Below are positions 51,915-60,595 of a DNA stretch of 64,000 bases, piece by piece (position 1 is the stretch's first letter; each line of letters begins with the position of its first letter). A model generated the notes under the pieces. That model was not told the DNA's origin. It saw nothing but the letters and a program-made list of their open reading frames with translations, and ran no database searches. Source of the DNA: CANHBY01 sp031374415 (GTDB lineage: Bacteria > Pseudomonadota > Gammaproteobacteria > Burkholderiales > Burkholderiaceae_C); NCBI GenBank assembly GCA_031374415.1, contig JANMGB010000277.1, forward strand, positions 1 through 64,000, written 5' to 3'. The translations under genes and the position numbers were made by a program.

Positions 51915-52985
51915 ATGAGCACTCCACCCGTCTCCACGCACTACACCCGGGCTCAAGCACTGCCTGAGTTGCTGCGACAACGCATCCTCATTCTCGACGG
52001 CGCCATGGGCACCATGATCCAGCGCTACAAGCTCACCGAGCTTGACTACCGCGGCGAGCGCTTCAAAGATCACCCTAAAGATCTCAAGGGTAACAACGAG
52101 TTGCTCCAGTTCACGCGGGCCGATGTGATCAGCGAAATTCACGCCCAGTACCTGGCGGCCGGGGCCGACATCATCGAGACCAACACCTTCGGCGCGACTT
52201 CGGTGGCGCAAGATGACTACGGCTTAGGGGCCGTGGCGCGCGAGATGAACGTGGTGGCCGCCCAGCTGGCGCGTGTGGCCTGTGACCAGTACAGCACCGC
52301 CGACAAGCCGCGTTTTGTGGCGGGCGCCTTGGGGCCCACCCCGCGCACCGCCAGCATCAGCCCCGATGTCAACGACCCCGCTGCGCGCAACGTCACCTTC
52401 GACGAGCTGCGCGACGCCTACCTGGAGCAAGCCAGTGGCCTGCTCGAAGGGGGGGCTGATTTGTTTTTGGTGGAAACCATCTTTGACACCCTCAACGCCA
52501 AGGCCGCCATTTTTGCCCTCGATGAGCTCATGGAGACCACCGGCGAGCGGCTGCCCGTCATCATCTCCGGCACTGTCACGGACGCCTCGGGGCGGATTTT
52601 GTCGGGGCAAACCGTGAGCGCGTTTTGGCACAGCGTGCGCCACGCCAAGCCTTTGGCCATCGGCCTCAATTGCGCGTTGGGGGCCACGCTGATGCGCCCC
52701 TACATCGAAGAGCTGTCCAAGGTGGCGGGTGACACGTTCATCAGCTGCTATCCCAACGCCGGCTTGCCCAACCCCATGAGCGACACCGGGTTTGACGAGA
52801 CCCCTGAAGTCACCGGCGCCTTGGTCGAGGAGTTTGCCAAGTCAGGGTTTTTGAACATCGCGGGGGGCTGCTGCGGCACGACGCCCGCCCACATCGCAGA
52901 GATCGCACAGCGCTTGAGTACGTACCAGCCGCGCTGTGTGCACGCCACCGCCGGCTGGCTCACGCGAGCCACTGTCGAGGCCTGA
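51915..52985 (+). CDS. metH: Methionine synthase N-terminal half, homocysteine-binding subunit
   Basis: About 356 aa, the Zn-dependent homocysteine S-methyltransferase domain as a separate protein. It has LDGAMGTMIQRYKL, ADIIETNTFGATSVAQ, the first Zn Cys in GLNCALGA and the Cys pair in GGCCGTTPAHI. It needs the folate, B12 and activation domains of the second gene, 2.7 kb downstream, to make methionine. Split metH is usual in Burkholderiales, but here a TerD-type gene and an HD-GYP-like gene lie between the halves. Confidence 0.93.
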   Translation: MSTPPVSTHYTRAQALPELLRQRILILDGAMGTMIQRYKLTELDYRGERFKDHPKDLKGNNELLQFTRADVISEIHAQYLAAGADIIETNTFGATSVAQDDYGLGAVAREMNVVAAQLARVACDQYSTADKPRFVAGALGPTPRTASISPDVNDPAARNVTFDELRDAYLEQASGLLEGGADLFLVETIFDTLNAKAAIFALDELMETTGERLPVIISGTVTDASGRILSGQTVSAFWHSVRHAKPLAIGLNCALGATLMRPYIEELSKVAGDTFISCYPNAGLPNPMSDTGFDETPEVTGALVEEFAKSGFLNIAGGCCGTTPAHIAEIAQRLSTYQPRCVHATAGWLTRATVEA

Positions 52986-53094
52986 GGCGATGCGGCCCTG
53001 ACCGCTGGCGTGGCTTTGAATTGAAGTGCGGCCGCCCTCGTAGAATCAACCTCGCGTCGCCAATGGGCGCGACGAGCCATCAAAAGGAAGCGGT

Positions 53095-54288
53095 ATGTCC
53101 GAGGTATTGCAACTCACTCAGGGTCAGCGTGCGCCGCTGTCAAAGCTAGGCCTGGCGCAGGCCTTGCGGGTTGACTTGTCGCTCGACGCCGGCCTGGATA
53201 TCGATGCGGCGTGTTTCGGTCTAGACAGTGCGCGCCGCTTGTCCGACGAGCGCTACATGGTCTTTTTCAACCAACCGTCCAGCCCCTGTGGCGCGGTACG
53301 CCAAGTGGCGCCGCATGCCTTCGAATTCGATCTGGCGCGCGTGCCCGAGTCCATCGATGCCTTCGTAGTGACACTGGCCACCGAAGCTGCCGATGGTCTC
53401 AAGCGCCTGGGCCGCAGTGAAGCTCGTCTGGGCGAGACACAAGCCACAACTTGCGCCCAGTTTGCCTTTGACGGCAGCCTGTTTCCGGTTGAGCGCGCGG
53501 TGATGTTGATCGAGATCTATCGCAAAGAAGGACAGTGGCGTTTGAGCCCAGTGGCCCAAGGATTTCAAGGGGGTCTGGCGGCCTTGGTTCAACACTTCGG
53601 AGGAACAGTGGCCGAAGCCAGTTCGAGCGTCGCAGCGCCTGTGCCTCCACCTCCACCCGCACCTGCACCGGCGCCTGTTTCGCTGTCGAAAATCACGTTG
53701 GACAAGCGCGGCGACAAGATATCTCTGGAAAAGCGAGGGGCCACGGGGCATGGCCGCATTGTTTGCAACCTGCGCTGGAACGTGGTCAAGCCCAGTGGTT
53801 TGGGCAAGTGGTTGGGTGGATCCTCGGGCGTGGACCTGGACCTGGGCTGCCTGTATGAATTGGCCGACGGCAGCAAGTTTGTCGTGCAGGCCTTGGGCAA
53901 TCAGTTTGGCGCTTACGCTGAGGCCCCCTACATCCAACTGGCGGGTGATGATCGCACGGGCGCCAGCACGGAGGGGGAGTTCCTGTACATCAACGGTGAT
54001 TGCCTGAGTCACATCCGTCGGCTGTGTTTATACGCCTTCATTTATGAAGGTGTACCCAACTGGGCGCAAGCCGATGCTTTTGTGACTTTGACGGTCCCCG
54101 GCCATCCGCCCTTGGAGGTGCGCATGGACGGCAGCGACCGAGGCAGCTCGCTGTGCGCCATCGCCATGATCGAGAACGATGCGGGCCAGCTGAAGGTCAC
54201 CAAGCTCGCCGAGTACTTCGCCGGTCAGCAAGAACTCGACACCCACTACCACTGGGGGATGCAGTGGGGGCAGGGGCGCAAGGGGTAG
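53095..54288 (+). CDS. TerD-TerA-like tellurium/stress-resistance family protein
   Basis: About 397 aa. The N-terminal half is a TerD domain (LDAGLDIDAACFGLD, FNQPSSPCGAV, DAFVVTLATEA); a Pro/Ala linker (PVPPPPPAPAPAPVSLSK) leads to a second, TerA-like domain (ITLDKRGDKISLEKRGA, GVDLDLGCLYELADGS, DDRTGASTEGEFLYIN). The Asp-rich loops are candidate Ca2+ sites. No other ter genes are near. It lies 109 bp after the first metH half on the same strand, so may be co-transcribed; its role with methionine synthase is unknown. Confidence 0.85.
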   Translation: MSEVLQLTQGQRAPLSKLGLAQALRVDLSLDAGLDIDAACFGLDSARRLSDERYMVFFNQPSSPCGAVRQVAPHAFEFDLARVPESIDAFVVTLATEAADGLKRLGRSEARLGETQATTCAQFAFDGSLFPVERAVMLIEIYRKEGQWRLSPVAQGFQGGLAALVQHFGGTVAEASSSVAAPVPPPPPAPAPAPVSLSKITLDKRGDKISLEKRGATGHGRIVCNLRWNVVKPSGLGKWLGGSSGVDLDLGCLYELADGSKFVVQALGNQFGAYAEAPYIQLAGDDRTGASTEGEFLYINGDCLSHIRRLCLYAFIYEGVPNWAQADAFVTLTVPGHPPLEVRMDGSDRGSSLCAIAMIENDAGQLKVTKLAEYFAGQQELDTHYHWGMQWGQGRKG

Positions 54289-54317
54289 TCGCATCAAGGA
54301 CTGGCGGGGTGCGCAGG

Positions 54318-54385
54318 CTGCGGGATCCCCGCCTGCCCCCGTCATCCCCGCGCACTGCACTCCTGCAAGCTCAGCTTGCCGTAAC
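54318..54385 (+). repeat. MITE-like repeat, copy E (decayed remnant)
   Basis: About 65 bp left of the core: GGGATCCCCGCCTGCCCCCG then CACTCCTGCAAGCTCAGCTT, matching the second hairpin and the GCAAGCTCAGCTTGC hairpin of full copies, with both outer ends gone. It lies between the convergent TerD and HD-GYP-like genes, just beyond both stops. Confidence 0.65.
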
Positions 54386-54393
54386 GCCTGCGT

Positions 54394-55593
54394 TCAGCGC
54401 ATTTTCAACATCCGCTCCATATTGATCATCACCTTGACCTCGTGAGGGGCCACGCCCCCGGTGGTGTTGAACTGTGGCAGCCGGGTGTCGCGCAGCACCG
54501 GCTCGCCCAGGGCCAAGCCATCGCGCCCGACGATGCTGGCCGCCACGGGTTCGTTGGCGCGGCGGCCGCGGGCCAACACCAAGGCCACCTCGCCGTTGCC
54601 CAAACGCACAAAACTGCCGGGCGGGTACAGGCCGACGGCTTTGAGAATGGCGCCCCCGGCTTCATCCGGCTGCTTGACTTCGTCGGTGTAGATGGCTTGG
54701 GCGGCGGCCGTGGCCGACAGCCCTTTGCGCTTGCCCCGCGCGCTCAGGCGAGCTGAAAAAATGTCGCAGCGTTGAATCAAGCGCCCCAGCTGCTCAGCCT
54801 GAGGCTTGTCGCCCAAGGGCCCAGGCTGCCCGCTGTGGTGGCTGGCCACCGCCCCCAGCCATAAGGGGTCTTGCACGCCCAAGGTCTTGAGCAGGGCCGC
54901 GGCTTGAGCCGGGTGGTTGTGCACATGCTTGCGTTGTTCCGGGTTGAGTAGCATCTCTTGCTGCGAGAGACGGTCTTGCAGGTGAGTCATGGCCAGGTTC
55001 ATGGACAAAGCAGCGCAGCGCAAGGGCTCACGCAGGCTCTCGGGCCAAGCGGTGAGGTGGCGTGCCGCCAGGTCGCACACCACGGTCACCAGCAGGGCGT
55101 GGGTGGCGCTGTAGCTGCGCACCTCCGTGCTGGTGGACTGGATCAAGATAAACAACGCCCCGTCGGCATCGCTGTCAACCTGGTCCGCCACATCGGCCTG
55201 CAGCTTGAGCATGCGCGGCAGCCATTCTTCGCGCTGCGGCTCACGCAGCAGGGCGCTGGCGCGCACTTGCAACTCGGACCAAATGGTCACCGGGTCGCTG
55301 GGTCGCTCCGGCACCACGGGGGCATTGATGTGGTCAGGCGTGGCCGTGGCGAGTTGTTTGAGCGGTACGTTTTGCCGCATCAAATCGTCGAGCTTGCCGG
55401 CCAAGGCGCGCTGAAACTGCTCAGACTCGGCCTCGTCGATGTGGCCGCCTCGTTGGATCAGGTGCAGGCGCTGCGCCTCTGACATCACCACAGAGCCCTT
55501 GGCCAACAACAGCCGCCCAGTGGCGTCATAGACCGAAAAAGGCAGAGGCGCACGCAAACGAATGGCGCTGGACGGCATGGGGACGAGGTTCAT
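54394..55593 (-). CDS. HD-GYP-like protein with degenerate active site
   Basis: About 399 aa. The layout resembles HD-GYP phosphodiesterases: an N-terminal domain (residues about 1-110) then the helical region with ATHALLVTVVCDLAARHL, HVHNHPAQAAALLKTLGV and VASHHSGQPGPLGDKPQA. The HD pair (normally in GLLHDIG) is missing: the equivalent segment reads AALSMNLAMTHLQD. GYP is also replaced by GQPGP. So it may bind c-di-GMP or partner proteins rather than hydrolyse it. It is inserted between the two metH halves on the opposite strand. Confidence 0.8.
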   Translation of the reverse strand: MNLVPMPSSAIRLRAPLPFSVYDATGRLLLAKGSVVMSEAQRLHLIQRGGHIDEAESEQFQRALAGKLDDLMRQNVPLKQLATATPDHINAPVVPERPSDPVTIWSELQVRASALLREPQREEWLPRMLKLQADVADQVDSDADGALFILIQSTSTEVRSYSATHALLVTVVCDLAARHLTAWPESLREPLRCAALSMNLAMTHLQDRLSQQEMLLNPEQRKHVHNHPAQAAALLKTLGVQDPLWLGAVASHHSGQPGPLGDKPQAEQLGRLIQRCDIFSARLSARGKRKGLSATAAAQAIYTDEVKQPDEAGGAILKAVGLYPPGSFVRLGNGEVALVLARGRRANEPVAASIVGRDGLALGEPVLRDTRLPQFNTTGGVAPHEVKVMINMERMLKMR

Positions 55594-55733
55594 GCGTGTG
55601 AGTCAATCCTGAAGGTACACGGCGTGGCCTGAATATAGGGCCTGGTGCGATTCTGTGCCAAGCGGTGCGTCACAACAACAGGGACTGCCCCCTACAATGA
55701 GGTGCCCCCTTCAGTACCCCGCCTGCCTGCCCC

Positions 55734-58493
55734 ATGCCTGATCGCGATTTGCCCACCGCTGCCCCAGTTTTACCGATGAAGCTCTCGGGCCTGGAGCCCG
55801 TGAGCATTGACGACAACAGCCTGTTCATCAACATCGGTGAGCGCACCAACGTCACGGGGTCCAAGGCCTTTGCTCGCATGATTTTGAACGGCCAGTTTGA
55901 AGAAGCGCTGAGCGTGGCCCGTCAGCAGGTGGAAAACGGCGCCCAGGTGATCGACATCAACATGGACGAGGCCATGCTCGACAGCAAGGCCGCCATGCAA
56001 CGCTTTTTGAACCTGATTTCGGGCGAGCCCGAGATTGCCCGCGTGCCCATCATGGTGGACAGCTCCAAGTGGGAGGTGATCGAGGCCGGGCTAAAGTGCA
56101 TTCAGGGCAAGGGCATTGTCAACTCGATCTCGCTCAAAGAGGGCGAGGCGGCGTTTTTGCACCAAGCCAAGCTCGTCAGGCGCTATGGCGCTGCCGCGGT
56201 GGTCATGGCCTTCGATGAAACAGGCCAAGCAGACACCTATGAGCGCAAGATCGAGATCTGCGAGCGTGCCTACCGCTTTTTGGTTGACCGTGTGGGGTTT
56301 GCCCCCGAAGACATCATCTTCGACCCCAACATCTTTGCCATTGCCACCGGCATCGAAGAGCACAACAACTACGCGGTGGACTTCATCAACGCCACGCGCT
56401 GGATCAAGCAGCACTTGCCTGGGGCCAAGGTCAGCGGCGGCGTGAGCAACGTGAGCTTCAGCTTCCGCGGCAACGACCCTGTGCGCGAGGCCATTCACAC
56501 CGTCTTCCTGTACCACGCCATCCAGGCGGGCATGGACATGGGCATCGTCAACGCGGGCATGGTGGGGGTCTATGACGACCTCGATCCGGTGCTGCGCGAG
56601 CGGGTCGAGGACGTGGTGCTCAACCGGCGGCCCGATGCCGGCGACCGGCTGATCGAGATTGCCGAAAGTGCCAAAGGCCAGGCCAAAGATGAAAGCGCCA
56701 AACTGGCTTGGCGCGGCACCCCCGAGGTCCCGCGCACCGTACAAGAGCGGCTCAGTCATGCCCTGGTGCACGGCATCACCGACTTCATCAACCACGACAC
56801 CGAAGAAGCCTACCAACAGATCTTGGCCGGGGGCGGTCGACCGCTGCACGTGATTGAGGGCCCCCTGATGGCCGGCATGAACATCGTGGGCGATCTGTTT
56901 GGCCAGGGCAAAATGTTTTTGCCGCAGGTGGTCAAGAGCGCGCGGGTGATGAAGCAAGCAGTGGCCCATCTGTTGCCCTACATCGAGGCCGAGAAAAAAG
57001 CCCTCGTCGAGGCCGGCGGTGAGGCCAAAGCCAAGGGCAAAATCGTGATTGCCACGGTCAAGGGCGATGTACACGACATCGGCAAAAACATCGTCACCGT
57101 GGTCTTGCAATGCAACAACTTCGAGGTCGTCAACATGGGCGTGATGGTGCCCTGCAAAGACATCCTGGCCAAGGCCAAAGAAGAAGGTGCCGACATCATT
57201 GGCCTGTCGGGCTTGATCACGCCCAGCCTGGAAGAAATGCAATTTGTGGCGGCCGAGATGCAGCGTGATGCGTATTTCCGCGAGCGCCAAACCCCCTTGC
57301 TGATTGGCGGTGCCACCTGCAGCCGCGTGCACACCGCCGTCAAAATCGCGCCCCACTACGAAGGGCCCGTGGTTTACGTGCCCGATGCCAGCCGCTCGGT
57401 CGGTGTGTGCAGTGAGTTGTTGTCGGACGAAAAAGCCGCCAATTTCCTGACCGAGCTGCGCACCGATTACGCCAACGTGCGCACGCTGCACGCCAACAAA
57501 AAAGCCACGCCCCTGGTGAGCTTGGCCCAGGCGCGGGCCAACAAAACGCCGCTCGATTGGTCAACCTACACCGCCCCGGTGCCGCGCTTCATCGGCCGGC
57601 GCACATTCAAGAACTATGACCTGGCGGAGTTGGCTCAAAGCATCGACTGGGCGCCCTTTTTCCAGACCTGGGATTTGGCCGGGGCCTATCCTGCGATCTT
57701 GAGCGATGACGTGGTGGGCGAGGCCGCCCGGCGCGTCCAGGCTGACGCCCAGGCGCTGCTCAAGCGCGTGATTGAGGGCCGCTGGCTCACGGCCAATGGC
57801 GTCATCGGCTTGTACCCCGCCAACACCCTCAACGACGACGACATCGAGATCTACGCCGACGCCGCCCGCAGCCAGGTGCTCATGACCTGGCACGGCCTGC
57901 GCACGCAAAGCGAGCGACCCGTGGTCGACGGCGTGCGCCGCCCCAATCGCTGCCTGGCCGACTTCATTGCGCCCAAGGGTTCCGGGGTGGCCGATTACGT
58001 CGGCCTGTTTGCGGTCACGGCGGGTCTGGGCAGCGAGAAAAAAGATCAACAATTCATGGCGCAACACGATGACTACCAAGCCATCATGTTCAAGGCCCTG
58101 GCCGATCGCCTGGCCGAAGCGTTTGCCGAGCGCCTGCACCAGCGCGTGCGTACAGAGTTTTGGGCCTACGAGCCCGGCGAGCAGCTGAGCACCGAAGAAC
58201 TCATTGCCGAAAAGTACCGCGGCATCCGCCCGGCGCCGGGCTACCCGGCTTGTCCGGACCACACCGTCAAGACCGACATGTTTGCCGTGCTGCAAGCCGA
58301 CGACATCGGCATGTCCTTGACCGAAAGCTGGGCCATGATGCCTGCAGCCAGCGTCAGCGGATTTTATATGGCGCACCCCCAGGCGGCGTATTTCAACGTC
58401 GGCAAAATTGGCGACGACCAGATCAACGATTGGGCGCAACGCACGGGGCAAGCGCCCGAGGCGGTGTCGCGTGCACTGGCGGCCTTGCGCTGA
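55734..58493 (+). CDS. metH: Methionine synthase, folate/B12/activation-domain subunit
   Basis: About 919 aa. Order: pterin-binding domain (FINIGERTNVTGSKAF, GAQVIDINMDEAM), B12 cap and Rossmann domain with the cobalt-ligand His in GDVHDIGKN, and the SAM-binding reactivation domain ending in ESWAMMPAASVSGFY. It methylates cob(I)alamin with methyltetrahydrofolate and passes the methyl group to homocysteine on the separate N-terminal subunit. RBS is weak. The stop lies nine bases before repeat copy F. Confidence 0.95.
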   Translation: MPDRDLPTAAPVLPMKLSGLEPVSIDDNSLFINIGERTNVTGSKAFARMILNGQFEEALSVARQQVENGAQVIDINMDEAMLDSKAAMQRFLNLISGEPEIARVPIMVDSSKWEVIEAGLKCIQGKGIVNSISLKEGEAAFLHQAKLVRRYGAAAVVMAFDETGQADTYERKIEICERAYRFLVDRVGFAPEDIIFDPNIFAIATGIEEHNNYAVDFINATRWIKQHLPGAKVSGGVSNVSFSFRGNDPVREAIHTVFLYHAIQAGMDMGIVNAGMVGVYDDLDPVLRERVEDVVLNRRPDAGDRLIEIAESAKGQAKDESAKLAWRGTPEVPRTVQERLSHALVHGITDFINHDTEEAYQQILAGGGRPLHVIEGPLMAGMNIVGDLFGQGKMFLPQVVKSARVMKQAVAHLLPYIEAEKKALVEAGGEAKAKGKIVIATVKGDVHDIGKNIVTVVLQCNNFEVVNMGVMVPCKDILAKAKEEGADIIGLSGLITPSLEEMQFVAAEMQRDAYFRERQTPLLIGGATCSRVHTAVKIAPHYEGPVVYVPDASRSVGVCSELLSDEKAANFLTELRTDYANVRTLHANKKATPLVSLAQARANKTPLDWSTYTAPVPRFIGRRTFKNYDLAELAQSIDWAPFFQTWDLAGAYPAILSDDVVGEAARRVQADAQALLKRVIEGRWLTANGVIGLYPANTLNDDDIEIYADAARSQVLMTWHGLRTQSERPVVDGVRRPNRCLADFIAPKGSGVADYVGLFAVTAGLGSEKKDQQFMAQHDDYQAIMFKALADRLAEAFAERLHQRVRTEFWAYEPGEQLSTEELIAEKYRGIRPAPGYPACPDHTVKTDMFAVLQADDIGMSLTESWAMMPAASVSGFYMAHPQAAYFNVGKIGDDQINDWAQRTGQAPEAVSRALAALR

Positions 58494-58502
58494 GTTCTAG
58501 TG

Positions 58503-58760
58503 TCGCGTCACAGTGAATTTGAAAGGTTGAATAGTTGCGAGGCCCATAGTGAAGTACCAAGGCTGCTGGATTCCCGCCTGCGCGGGAATGACGTGGTGAA
58601 ATGCCAAGCCCTTCGCCCGTCATCCCCGCGCAGGCGGGGATCCAGGACGGTGCCTCAGGAGCAACATCCCCGGACACGGCATTCCTGCAAGCTCAGCTTG
58701 CCAATGCACTAACTGTTCGCTTTAGCGAAATCAACCTTTCAAATTCACTGAGACCGGGTA
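58503..58760 (+). repeat. MITE-like repeat, copy F (complete)
   Basis: About 258 bp. Left end TCACAGTGAATTTGAAAGG and inverted right end GTCTCAGTGAATTTGAAAGG are almost identical terminal inverted repeats, ending in GACCGGGTACCAG. Core hairpins ATTCCCGCCTGCGCGGGAAT and ATCCCCGCGCAGGCGGGGAT are perfect, and TTCGCTTTAGCGAA lies near the right end. It fills the gap between convergent metH and yifB genes. Confidence 0.85.
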
Positions 58761-58772
58761 CCAGGCCTCTGG

Positions 58773-60308
58773 TCAAGCCCCACTTCGGCCCTGCAGCACC
58801 CGCCGGTATTGAATGGCCTCAGCCAAGTGTGCTGTCTCGATGTCGGCTGCGCCTTGCACATCGGCCACCGTGCGCGCCACGCGCAGCACCCGTTGGTAGC
58901 TGCGGGCTGACCAGCCCAGTTGCGTGCAAGTGGCCTGAAAAAAGGCGGCGCTGGCAGTACTCAAGGGGGTGTGGGCATCCAGCTGGGCGCCGTCCAACGC
59001 CGCATTGAGGCTGCCTTGGCGTGCCCATTGGCGCGCGCGGGCTTGAGCCACTCGCTCGGCCACCACCGCGCTGCTGGCGCCTTGGGCGGCAGCAGCCAAG
59101 GTGCTGGCGGGCAAGGCAGGCACCTCGACTTGCAGGTCAATGCGGTCCAGCAAGGGCCCACTCAGCCGCCCTTGGTAGCGGGCCACCGCATCGGGGCTGC
59201 AGCGGCAGGCCCGCTGAGGGTGACCCAGGTGACCGCAGGGGCAGGGATTCATGGCCGCCAACAACTGAAACCGGGCCGGAAACTCAGCCTGCCGCGCCGC
59301 ACGTGAGATCGTGATGCGGCCGTTTTCGAGGGGCTCGCGCAAAGCCTCCAGGGCCATGCGCGGGAACTCGGGCAGCTCGTCCAGAAACAGCACCCCTTCG
59401 TGGGCGAGCGAAATCTCACCGGGACGTGGCGGCGAACCCCCGCCCACCAGGGCGGCGGCAGTGGCGCTGTGATGCGGCGCGCGAAACGGGCGCTGCGCCC
59501 AAGCGCTGGGCTCAAACCGCCCCGCCAGGCTCAAGACCGCAGCAGAACTGAGAGCTTGCTCGTTGTTCAGCGGTGGCAGCAGGTGCACAAAGCGCTGCGC
59601 CAGCATGGACTTGCCGGTGCCCGGCGGGCCCACCAACAAGGCGCTGTGGCCCCCGGCCGCGGCCACCTCCAAAGCCCTTTTGGCGCTGCTTTGCCCTTTG
59701 ACATCACGCCAATCGAGGGTGGGCTGAGCCGGGCCAGCCGACGGCGCATCAGGCTGCGCGATGGGCAGCGGCGTGCAGTGAGGGTTGTGCGCGGGCAGCA
59801 GTGCACGCACCACGTCCAGCAGGTGGTCGGCCTGATGCACGGTCAGCCCGGGCACCAGTGCGGCCTCCCGCGCGCTGGCGGTGGGCAGGACCAAGGCGCG
59901 CCGGGAGCCACTGCGCTGCACACCCAACGCCAAGGGCAAGGCAGCCCGCACAGGGCGCACAGCGCCCGAGAGCGACAACTCACCCACGAACTCAAATTCA
60001 CCCAGACGCTGGACATCGATCTGGCCGCTGGCCGCCAAGATGCCCAGGGCCATGGGCAAATCAAACCGGCCCGACTCTTTAGGCAGCTCCGCGGGGGCCA
60101 GGTTGACCACGACCCGTTGATTGGTTGGGAAGCTCAGCCCACTGTTGTGCAAGGCCGAGCGCACCCGCTCACGGGCTTCCTTGACCTCGGTCTCGGCCAA
60201 ACCCACCAAGGTAAATTGGGGCAGGCCATTGCTCAAGTGAACCTCGACCGTGATGGCCGGGGCGTGCAGGCCATCAAGCCCGCGGCTGTGCAAAACGGCG
60301 AGTGACAT
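58773..60308 (-). CDS. YifB family Mg chelatase-like AAA ATPase
   Basis: About 511 aa from ATG 60308 (MSLAVLHSRGLDGLHAPAI); the upstream in-frame extension is not YifB-like. N-terminal Lon-like fold (VEVHLSNGLPQFTLVGLAE), then AAA+ domain with Walker A LLVGPPGTGKSMLAQRFVHL, Walker B VLFLDELPEF, sensor region, and C-terminal domain. Family often linked to natural competence (ComM); it acts as a branch-migration helicase during recombination of taken-up DNA. Stop is 13 bp from repeat copy F. Confidence 0.92.
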   Translation of the reverse strand: MSLAVLHSRGLDGLHAPAITVEVHLSNGLPQFTLVGLAETEVKEARERVRSALHNSGLSFPTNQRVVVNLAPAELPKESGRFDLPMALGILAASGQIDVQRLGEFEFVGELSLSGAVRPVRAALPLALGVQRSGSRRALVLPTASAREAALVPGLTVHQADHLLDVVRALLPAHNPHCTPLPIAQPDAPSAGPAQPTLDWRDVKGQSSAKRALEVAAAGGHSALLVGPPGTGKSMLAQRFVHLLPPLNNEQALSSAAVLSLAGRFEPSAWAQRPFRAPHHSATAAALVGGGSPPRPGEISLAHEGVLFLDELPEFPRMALEALREPLENGRITISRAARQAEFPARFQLLAAMNPCPCGHLGHPQRACRCSPDAVARYQGRLSGPLLDRIDLQVEVPALPASTLAAAAQGASSAVVAERVAQARARQWARQGSLNAALDGAQLDAHTPLSTASAAFFQATCTQLGWSARSYQRVLRVARTVADVQGAADIETAHLAEAIQYRRVLQGRSGA

Positions 60309-60465
60309 GGAGGGGGCGCTTCGGGCGCGGGTTGCAACATTGGCAGTTTGCCGCTGCCCAACAAGCGACCAGTCTCTGGAATATGGCCGCAAGGGCAGGG
60401 ATTTGCGATCAAGGCGAGGCGACGCCGGGCGCGTGTGGCGATAACGCCCCAAAATTAGCGCTTTT

Positions 60466-60480
60466 GCCCCTCAATGGGGC
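60466..60480 (+). promoter_or_regulatory. Weak NtrC-like inverted repeat
   Basis: GCCCC-TCAAT-GGGGC resembles the NtrC core GCACC-N5-GGTGC at four of five bases per half. It lies about 50 bp before the sigma-54 promoter, a place suited to an activator site. Real sites usually occur in pairs; a second one was not found by eye. Confidence 0.3.
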
Positions 60481-60530
60481 TCAGATGCGCGATTCAAGGG
60501 ACGTTAGGGGCAAGATGGTGAGTTGTTGCG

Positions 60531-60546
60531 TGGCACAAAAGATGCT
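60531..60546 (+). promoter_or_regulatory. Sigma-54 (-24/-12) promoter of the porin-glnK-amtB operon
   Basis: TGGCACAAAAGATGCT fits TGGCACR-N4-TTGCW at all fixed positions but one, with the essential GG and GC exactly ten bases apart. A start about 12 bp further down would leave a leader of roughly 40 bases before the porin gene, whose ribosome site is CAGGAG. This matches nitrogen control of PII and ammonium transport by RpoN, whose gene is in the same window. Confidence 0.75.
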
Positions 60547-60595
60547 CACAACACCGGCAGTACGCAATTTCTTCTCAAAACACCAGGAGATAACC

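Noticed and set aside
56091..57491. 466-codon open frame antisense to the second metH gene
   Set aside because: Same mirror-frame effect; His/Gly/Val-rich composition without motifs.
173..58760. Recurring hairpins as a CRISPR array
   Set aside because: Copies are dispersed over the window, not regularly spaced with unique spacers, and no cas genes are present.
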